A stretch of 64,000 nucleotides of DNA from Cyprinodon diabolis (Eukaryota > Chordata > Actinopteri > Cyprinodontiformes > Cyprinodontidae). Shown in pieces: positions 57,094 through 64,000 of the stretch (positions within the stretch are counted from its first letter, which is position 1; each line of letters begins with the position of its first letter). The position numbers were made by a program, and so were the translations under genes. The DNA is taken from NCBI GenBank assembly GCA_030533445.1, contig CM060082.1:37707817-37771816 (forward strand). The letters are read 5' to 3'. Below the pieces are notes generated by a model that made no database searches, had not been told where the DNA came from, and was given only the letters and a program-made list of their open reading frames with translations.

Positions 57094-57420
57094 TAAATCA
57101 TCCTTTAGATTGCAATTTCTGTCAACATCTGCTGTCATGCCTCATGGTTATTTAATCCATATATATGATGAGGTGTTATCTAAAGAGTTTGCCCCGAGTG
57201 ATGTCTTCTTAAGAAAGAATAGGGGAGAGAAAACTTAAAGGTTTAAACACAGAGCTTTCCTTTACAACAATATACAGAGCACTAAACGCAATACATCACT
57301 GTGACTAAAATAGTAAATAATATATTCATAGAAGATGCAATGTAAGAAAGTTCATACTGTGTATTCTTAGAAAATGTGGATTAATAGACATACATTGGAA
57401 GCACACTCAATAGGTCTAAT
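57094..57420. other. No feature recognised
   Basis: AT-rich unique spacer. Confidence 0.4.
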
Positions 57421-57652
57421 AATATTTATGAAAAAGGGAGTTTTTCTTCTCCACTGTCGCTAAAAGCACGCTTGGTGTGAGGGATTATCTTTGAGTCAAT
57501 GATATGATGCAGTCAACTGGTTTTCCTTAGATACAAAACTGAATCAATGTGATTGTATGATCTGGTTGAACTGTATTTGTAAAGTGCCTTGAGATGACGT
57601 GTTGTGAATTGGCGCTATATAAATAGACTAAATTGAATTGAAAAACAATGCT
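57421..57652 (+). repeat. L2-like LINE 3'-tail copy, plus orientation
   Basis: TTTTTCTTCTCCACTGTCGC, then GCAGTCAACTGGTTTTCCTTAG, then TGCCTTGAGATGACGTGTTG and TTGGCGCTATATAAATAGAC with a TAAATTGAATTGAA tail. This is the reverse complement of the tail at 23.9-24.1 kb. Only the last 230 bp of the LINE is present. Confidence 0.85.
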
Positions 57653-57752
57653 ATGAGGTAATCTCATTATGTTTACTGACCTTACATTACAGAAGGTCTA
57701 ACCGAGGGACTAAAGCCAGAGGGGAGATAACTGTTTGCTTCTTAATGATTAC

Positions 57753-59309
57753 CAGTGTTGTGCTAGTTACTGAAAAGCAGTAACTAGTTTCTGTTACTAC
57801 TTACTTCATTTCAAAAGTAATTTAGTTACTAACTCAGTTACTTACACCATAAGGTAATGCGTTACTGTGAAAAGTAACTATTTTGTTACTTTTTTTTTTT
57901 AAAGGTTCACATTATGCCCTTATAGCCTTCATTTCAGAAATGTTATTGCACTGGAGAATAATACCATCTGTTGAAGAACTTGACATGCATTTGCATCATG
58001 AAACTCTGCTAAGCAATTCTACATACAAGCAACAAAGATACGTATGTTTCAAAGTGCCAATTTATTTCAGGGCAGAACAAACTGACAATGCTACATAGTA
58101 GGTAGTTGCCAGCAAAATTGCCCTTTACAGCAGGTGGCCTGCTATAATTTGTTCCCCCCTTATAACTTTAAGAAATAAAGGTCAATCACCTCCAAAGTTT
58201 CAGGAATAAATTGTCATCATAAAAGATGCTTATAAGCCAAAAATGAAAAAGCTGGGTCATTTTTTGTCTGATTTAGACAGGGGGAACAGATTACAGCAGG
58301 TTTTATTTCATGAAATAAACCGGCTGATGTTAGAACAGAAACTGTTTATTGAGGATAGTACAACAGTGATAAATTGTAAGTTAATATAAAATACAAATAT
58401 AGATTTAAGTACTAAATTTCAACCAGGAAATAATTATTTCCTTCTGCATATAGTCTTTAATGATTACACGTGCACTCCATTTTCTATTTAATTTTTTATT
58501 ACAAGTATATGGTTTACAACAGTTTTCAATGGGATGAGAACATTTGGACACTGAAACAATGAGAGATTTTTTTAAGGAACGTATGGAGAAGAACAAGGAT
58601 CTGTTTGCTTTCAGAGGAAGGAGTAGACACTGCTGTCAGCGACCAGCTTTCAAGCAAACGTTTGTGTTTTATTATTAGTTTTAGATCAATATCACTGGCG
58701 ATATTCTGCTATAACATGTGAAGTAAAGAATATAACAGTAAAGCTCAACTTTCATACACGTAAAACCTTTCAAATTTCAAGTTCTGCACGTTGGAATTGA
58801 GGCGGAGTTAAGTCGGGTTGTTCGTCCTACTCCGTGCGCGCTCCCGACGAGGGGATACAAATTTTCCCAGGGATAACTACCTTGGCACGACACCGGTAGC
58901 TTCTAGCTTCGTCGCAGCATTTTGCTTTTGTAGGTGTTTCAACAGATCCAAGGCACAAATTATATTTAACCAAAATGTTCCTTTCTTTTTTCTCGACAAA
59001 AGTATGATGAGAATATCTCCAAGTGAAGAAACTCGACTTGGGCTCTGCAGCAGCCGCCATGATGACTAGCGTTGGTAAACACAAACACGCCCTCAGCATG
59101 TTTCCTTCCTGTCTCCCTCTCTCTAACACAGGAAGACAATACTTCACTGCAGCTTTTAAGTCTCTAGCTGATCCCGAGACTATAAAATAACGCAGTAACG
59201 CATCATGTAGTAATGTTAACGGAGTTACTGAATATAAAAACTAACGCGTTAGCGTACTAGTTAGTGAAAAAAATACCGCCGTTACAGTAACGCGTTAGTC
59301 CCAACACTG
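57753..59309. mobile_element. Long non-autonomous hAT element
   Basis: The exact 8-bp duplication ATGATTAC flanks it (57745-57752 and 59310-59317). Ends are CAGTGTTGTGCTAGTTACTG and ACGCGTTAGTCCCAACACTG. Subterminal GTTACT/AGTAAC words are abundant at both ends (AGTAACGCATC and GTAACGGAGTTAC on the right). It is 1,557 bp with no transposase frame. A GC-richer island at 58800-59060 has short overlapping frames without hAT dimerisation or DDE motifs. Confidence 0.92.
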
Positions 59310-59317
59310 ATGATTAC

Positions 59318-59599
59318 TAGGAAAATGGTACCAGGCCTTTAATGTTTTTCCTTTGAAACAACCATTCACTTAAAGATTCCTGAATCTTGAAGCATAGATT
59401 CTGGATATTAAAAAATTGTAAAAATCCATTAAATGACTCAGAAAAAAAAAAGGAATATCAACTTGGATAGCACAATACAACCTAATAAATACGGAAAAAG
59501 ATGACAATAATAAAACACAGACTTTGTCATTGTTTAGTCCACACACTATAGTAGGTATGATTTGAAGGTGGAGAAACAGAATAAGCCAGTTTCAAAGAT
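59318..59599. other. No feature recognised
   Basis: AT-rich spacer. Confidence 0.4.
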
Positions 59600-59900
59600 T
59601 CTAAGATAGCGTTGCAGCCCTCCTGTTGCTAATCCATGAACACATGTTAGCCCCTGGGGCAGCTAATTTTGAATGTAAATATCTATTTAATCACAACTTA
59701 ACATTATTGATCCCCATGTTAAAAGCTATTTATGCGAAGGCCTGTGGGCTGCCAGAAAAATTCGCACACTCCCATCTGTCTCGTTTATTTCCCATTCTAC
59801 CATCCCAGCCTGGTGCCTGGAGCATGCTGCAGAGATAACAAATGAATTGGGTGTCTTCTGTGGAGGATCACACATGTTGGAGGTCGGGTAGATGGAGTTG
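59600..59900. other. Candidate conserved noncoding element
   Basis: Repeat-free complex block: GTTAGCCCCTGGGGCAGC, AAGCTATTTATGCGAAGGCC, CATCTGTCTCGTTTATTTCCC and GGAGCATGCTGCAGAGATAAC. No coding motif in the 70-codon frame. Regulatory role is inference. Confidence 0.35.
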
Positions 59901-60109
59901 GCCCTTACTTAAACACACAGTTTAGTATTTATGCAAATGGAACAGATGTCAAATAAAGTAAGCTCAAGTATAAGTGTAAAGCTACTTAGTTGCTTTCAGG
60001 ATTTGACACAAAACCTTATCTCAAAAGAATTGATTTTATTGCATAAATTACCATTATCTACAAATTAGAGATTTTCCTTGATGGTAGATAATATTTGACA
60101 TAGACTGAA
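59901..60109. other. No feature recognised
   Basis: AT-rich unique spacer. Confidence 0.35.
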
Positions 60110-60340
60110 GCTGTCAAGGCTCAGAACTGAGGACCCAGAATTCAAAGCAGACAGATTGGCGTGATTCAAAAAAGCAATTATTGACGTATGTCAGATCGTC
60201 AACTCATCAACAAGGGCGTCAAAGGCCAGAATCTCTGTTTTTTATAGTTCAGTCTGTGCCTTGAAGAAGGAGTAGATTCCAGGCACAGATTATTAGATTG
60301 CTAACAGCATGCGGCGAACACCACTATGGAAGCATATTTT
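60110..60340 (-). repeat. LTR-like 3' end, minus orientation
   Basis: On the minus strand this ends in CTGAGCCTTGACA after GAATTCTGGGTCCTCAG, matching the TG...CA-type 3' end of gypsy-like LTRs. It may be the other half of the block at 61150-61733, separated by a later insertion. Confidence 0.45.
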
Positions 60341-60420
60341 TCTTTGGCCTAATTGTGAGATCAAATGTTTTGAGAGTACCTGCATGAATAGGAGTGAGTT
60401 AAGAAAAATCTTGTACCAGC
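60341..60420. other. No feature recognised
   Basis: Junction sequence between two LTR-like remnants. Confidence 0.3.
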
Positions 60421-61060
60421 CTCTATGCTGTAATGTTTAGGGTAGGGGGGACAGAAAGCAGATGCCTCAATACTCTAGATAAGGGTGAAGGGAATGTCAT
60501 GAGAGATGACATCATGCCATGAACAGGAGACCTGTTCTGATTTTTTATCTGGCTAAAATTCATGTTGTTGATGAATCCAAGTGTTTTCTTTCTTGGAAAT
60601 AACCAAATGAACAAGTGTGAGAAAGTTTCCTTATGCAGGGGATGGGTTCGTTCCCCTGGGTGAAGAGTGTGTGTGTGTGTGTGATTTTGTAAGGTATAAA
60701 TGTATATACTGAAATGCCTCGGGCAGAGACCTCTATCTCGAGGACGTTTAATAAATTTAAACATTATTCCTTGCAAGAAATGCCTCCACCTCAGCTTGCT
60801 AACTTCACACATCCCAGAGAGTTCCAGGAGCCAGAGCCTGAAGAATGCTGACCCGAGCTGAGGAAGGAAGGAAGTTCTCAGAAGATGACACTCAAGCTGG
60901 TGCAGACGAGGAGTCCAGACCAGAAGACACCAGAAGACACCTTCTAAATGTCAACGGTTGAACATGGTATCTGAATTCAGACATCATCCTACTCTCTGTA
61001 CTCATGTAGGTGTAAAATATTGAATAAAATGTTCTGGCTTTATGTCACATTTAACTATGA
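60421..61060 (+). repeat. Possible LTR of a retrovirus-like element
   Basis: Signals occur in LTR order: a TATA-type GGTATAAATGTATA at 60693-60706; AATAAA at 60750-60755 about 55 bp later, followed by CCTTGCAAGAAATGCC; and a purine-rich downstream leader with CCAGAGCCTGAAG. This spacing fits a compact R region. A (GT)n run (60669-60682) lies upstream. No gag, pol or env motif and no clear termini or duplication are seen, so this is tentative. Confidence 0.4.
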
Positions 61061-61149
61061 TACACTGATTTTGAAGGGGTTGGCCCATATTTTCTATCAA
61101 CAAGTTGCCTTATTAAAGGTCTTGGTTTGCCCCTGCTGTACATGTTTTG
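61061..61149. other. No feature recognised
   Basis: Short spacer. Confidence 0.3.
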
Positions 61150-61733
61150 AACAAGAATGCCAACTAGATGTGGCAGGTGCCACCCAGTGTCCCTGATGCT
61201 GCAGTCCCGGAGGGCAAGCATGACTCTTAGCCAGATCAGGGAAACAGCTCAGAACAGGAAGGCTCAGAGGTCCAGGAGTCCAAAGCCTTGTCAGGGATTC
61301 TGATCAGAACAGGAACAGGGTTCAGTGTTCCAGGAGTCCAACAGTGTTCAGGCAGAGCGTTCAGATGGGAACAGACAGGCTCAGAGGTTGAGAGGCAGAA
61401 CAAGGCAGGATATCAAGAACAATATGGTACACTAAAGTCTCGCTCTCTCCACTGAGCCAAGTAAGGAACAGGGCACGCTCAGTGCATAAGAGGCAGATCA
61501 GGATCAGGAACACTAAAACCCTCTCTCACCACTGGCCCCCGTGAACGAGAACATGAACTATGGCATCAGCAATGATCTAAACCTCAATCATCTGGCCCCT
61601 ATGGCGAGGACTGAGCCGAATATATGGAAGCAGGACCAGGTAGATTTGATAAGCAGTAATTGGAATCCGGGCAGAGTTAGGCAGATGAATAAAATTAGCA
61701 ATTAGGCCAGCCATCAGAGCCATGATAATGACA
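61150..61733 (-). repeat. Decayed LTR-like block with internal GTTCCAGGAGTCC repeats
   Basis: Minus-strand reading begins TGTCATTATCATGGCTCTG. Degenerate repeats of GGTCCAGGAGTCC / GTTCCAGGAGTCC and CAGAACAGGAA occur between 61240 and 61385. It resembles the 5' half of a gypsy-type LTR like that at 18.4-18.96 kb. Confidence 0.45.
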
Positions 61734-62220
61734 GTATCTCATCATAATATCTCATAATAAAAAGTTAAGCTGTAAAAATTAACACAAAAAACTATGTTAA
61801 TTTCACAACGGAAGTGTGTTTGTGTCAAGTGAATTGAAAATATTGATGTCATTTCAATGGTCTTGATCATTTGTGTTGACATCACAATAACATTTTATGT
61901 TGTGGAGGTATTGGGGCTTACAGTGTAGGAAAAAAAGTTGTTTCTCACACTGACAAGATAGTTAGAGGCTACGTATGTTGTCACATGGGACCAGGTTAGC
62001 TTAAATAACCTTTCAGGTTAATATGTCTGTTTCTAAAATGTGTTTAATCTGAAACATTCAAGCCCCTCAACCAAAAAAAACAAAAACAAAAGATAAACGA
62101 AACAATAATAAACACTAGCAAGAGCATAAATATAGCAAACACTTTATCAGAGCATATCTAAACTATGTGAATTTCTAGAGCATCGACGTTCCACCGGTTG
62201 TGCCTCAGGTAACAGGATCC
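61734..62220. other. No feature recognised
   Basis: AT-rich unique sequence with a poly-A-rich tract near 62075. Confidence 0.4.
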
Positions 62221-62497
62221 TGGTGCCTATATTGTGCCTATATCTCCAGCAGTCTATGAGCAGGAGTCAGAGTGCATCCTTGGCTGCTATTCTATCTCAG
62301 AGATACACAACCATACACACATTCAGGTTTTTTCACTGTGGGAGGAAGTAGGAGTACCCAGAGAGAACCCACACATGGACAGAGATCACATGGAACCTCT
62401 CTGCAAAAAAGACACCAGGCCAGAGATCGAACCCACAACATTTTCACTGTAAGGCAACAGTGCAACAAATTTTCAGCACCGTGCCACAGCATCTAGT
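62221..62497 (-). repeat. tRNA-like SINE, minus orientation
   Basis: Read inverted: TGTGGCACGGTGCTG head, GGGTTCGATCTCTGGCC (box B-like), then TGGGTTCTCTCTGGGTACTCC and TTCCTCCCACAGTG. This is the same family as the copy at 10.5 kb, roughly 250 bp, with indels. The reading frames on both strands here are repeat-derived. Confidence 0.75.
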
Positions 62498-62639
62498 TAA
62501 ATAAACAGCACAACTCAAGGAAGGGCACTGCAGTTATGTATAATACATCGTTCGTGTGTGGGATCACCTGATTAGCCCACATGTTTAAACATATTTAACA
62601 ATCAATGCTCTGAAGGATTCTAAATTGCTTCTTAGTTTA
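62498..62639. other. No feature recognised
   Basis: Short spacer. Confidence 0.35.
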
Positions 62640-63130
62640 ACGAGCTGTTGATTTTTATACATAAGGCATGCCATCAGATTAAATCAGAAAAGGGCTCGAG
62701 TGTGTCATGTAATCAGTTTTACTGCAGTCATGCACACACACAGACACAAACAGAATTATTTAAGCAAGCACTGGAGGCTTCAGTTTGAGCCAGGTAATTA
62801 AGGCCGAGTGATGGTGTGCTATAGCTCCCTGCATCAGGGCCTGCGGTTTCAGGAAGGTGTCCTGCCTTATCAGAACCATATTGATCCGAGCATGAGGAGA
62901 AGCTGGTCTGAGGGTATTTGTGTCCATTTTTTGCGAGGACAGAGCTGTCAGCGAGCCAAAGATTTGTCCATCTAAAGAATTTCCCTGACAGTACTGGTAA
63001 ACACCTTTCTATCGGAATGCAGAATGGGAGGAAATCAAGCCCCAGCTTCAATGTGTGAAATAAATCATATATGAAGCATTTGCTCAAAGAAGGAAAAGCT
63101 GACTAAAAGACAAATCTCTTAGCAGCTGCC
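62640..63130. other. Candidate conserved noncoding element
   Basis: Complex block with GGCATGCCATCAGATTAAATC, GAGCCAGGTAATTAAGGCCG (homeodomain-type TAATTA), CTTATCAGAACCATATTGATCC and CAGCGAGCCAAAGATTTG. A short CACACA tract lies at 62732. The 119-codon minus frame ends in low complexity and has no domain. Confidence 0.35.
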
Positions 63131-63590
63131 CTGGGAGAAACTTTACATTTGTGGGCTTGAAGTCCTAATCCTTGTGCAGCTGACAAACACAAATTTCCCA
63201 GAAATTTTGGTTGTGATTAATACAAGAAGAATCAAGTCCGCTGGCTGGAGGAATGCCACAGAAAGATAAAGTAGGTCTGAGCCTTGGAACTAATATCAGA
63301 TTTAAATCACAAAGAAAGGATTTAAGACTTTGACCTTTAAGCTGCTCTTCTTAATATTTTTACATCGGCCGTCAGTCAAATGTGTGCAATGTGACAGGGT
63401 CACATGCAGTAAAAAAAAAAAAAATATGAAAGTATTAACAGAAGGTTGCAACAGTTCCTTTCTGCTTTTAGGCCTTTGCTTTTTTGACACAGGGTACCTT
63501 TCCTTTGGGAACCAAAATCAAATCTTCAATAAGCTACTTTTCTTTAAATTGAAATGGCTGTGTAAATTCTCAGACATCTGTTTCATGGCA
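63131..63590. other. No feature recognised
   Basis: Unique AT-rich sequence with a poly-A run near 63411. Confidence 0.4.
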
Positions 63591-63593
63591 ACC

Positions 63594-63737
63594 ACAAAAC
63601 AGGCCTAAATCGGAGGCAACCAGACTTTCGCTGAGTTTTTCTGAAGACATTTGAGACCAACACTCTTGGATAGGTTAGGAAATTTCTTCAGAAAACATGA
63701 AAGTCTAGTTGTCTCCGATTTAAGCCTGTTTTGTCTT
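63594..63737. repeat. Fold-back element with about 55-bp arms
   Basis: CAAAACAGGCCTAAATCGGAGGCAACCAGACTTTC on the left pairs with GAAAGTCTAGTTGTCTCCGATTTAAGCCTGTTTTG on the right with few mismatches. The pairing then continues more loosely (TTTTTCTGAAGA with TTCTTCAGAAAA). It resembles the self-complementary fish repeat seen at 39.7 kb (CTCTTGGATAGG is in the loop). The RNA or single strand would form a long hairpin. Confidence 0.8.
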
Positions 63738-64000
63738 GAGAATGAATTAATTGAGAATTAATGCTTTTTCAGCTCAGGTAAAGACAAACATATAAAACAT
63801 GATTCCATTCATTTACGAAGAACAACTATTGGATGTGATGGTGAATTAATTAAATTAAAACTTGTGATATTTACAGATTTTTGCATGAAATAAATTTTTC
63901 AGTCCATGTCACCAGGAACCATATATTCGCTTTCGGAGTTCTGTAATGGCTGCCTAGAAGTTCTAAGCGGTCTCTCGTTTTAGTTTTGCCTCCATGTGCC
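63738..64000. other. No feature recognised
   Basis: AT-rich unique sequence to the window edge. Confidence 0.35.

Noticed and set aside
60421..61060. Intact endogenous retrovirus
   Set aside because: Only LTR-like signals are present; no gag, pol or env motif was seen on either strand.
1..64000. CRISPR arrays, bacterial operons, ribosome binding sites, rho-independent terminators
   Set aside because: The repeat families show a vertebrate nuclear genome; no regularly spaced direct repeats with unique spacers exist, and hairpin/T-run look-alikes are simple sequence.

Overview
This window reads as teleost fish nuclear DNA, mostly intergenic or intronic. The evidence is the repeat content: Tc1-type transposons with DD34E transposases, hAT and PIF/Harbinger-like MITEs, L2/Maui-like and Rex1-like LINEs, gypsy-type LTRs, and the tRNA-like SINE with the GGCGCAGTGGGTAGC head. 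Base composition is AT-rich. I see no bacterial operon structure, no rRNA or tRNA gene, no CRISPR array and no convincing host protein-coding exon. Every long reading frame with recognisable similarity belongs to a mobile element. The exact species cannot be read from the window; a percomorph or atherinomorph fish is a guess.

Layout. 1-5160: unique AT-rich DNA with a decayed SINE, a LINE RT remnant (2.4 kb) and a possible conserved noncoding block (3.3-3.7 kb). 5.16-6.65 kb: a 5'-truncated Rex1-like LINE with a fold-back hairpin at its 5' junction and a hAT MITE (exact 8-bp target duplication) in its 3' tail. 8.37-9.16 kb: solo LTR with a 5-bp target duplication. 9.88-10.88 kb: a SINE split by a 568-bp element with 68-bp inverted repeats, a 9-bp target duplication and the amino-terminal part of a RecQ-like helicase. 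11.66-12.57 kb: a TIR element. 13.8-15.2 kb: a hAT element nested in an older hAT-like element. 17.8-19 kb: LTR remnants. 19.8-21.06 kb: an apparently intact Tc1 transposon with an uninterrupted 343-residue transposase. 21.7-22.46 kb: a truncated Tc1. 22.6-26.8 kb: L2-like tails, a 5'-truncated L2-like LINE (minus) and a Rex1-like LINE (plus), arranged 5' end to 5' end. 30.7-31.5 kb: a Charlie-like hAT MITE. 36.2-37.8 kb: a long-TIR Tc1 with one frameshift. 42.4-43.4 kb: Rex1 fragment, a 23-G run, a MITE and a transposon end. 46.1-47.7 kb: a gypsy-type LTR remnant with a second, inverted copy of that MITE inside its 5' LTR. 53.6-54.1 kb: PIF/Harbinger-type MITE. 54.7-57.1 kb: a rearranged Tc1 with an internal duplication and a hAT insertion. 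57.75-59.31 kb: a hAT element. 60.1-61.7 kb: LTR-like remnants. 62.2-62.5 kb: SINE. 63.6-63.7 kb: fold-back repeat.

Between the repeats lie compositionally distinct, repeat-free blocks of 200-600 bp (3.4, 13.0, 27.5, 29.6, 32.9, 35.6, 41.6, 44.6, 48.9, 59.7 and 62.9 kb). They look like candidate conserved noncoding elements of a gene desert or large intron; without an alignment this is inference only. There are no co-operating host genes to describe. The biology visible is the history of mobile elements: nesting order, target-site duplications and decay give a relative chronology. The youngest-looking elements are the Tc1 at 19.8 kb and the helicase-fragment element at 9.9 kb.
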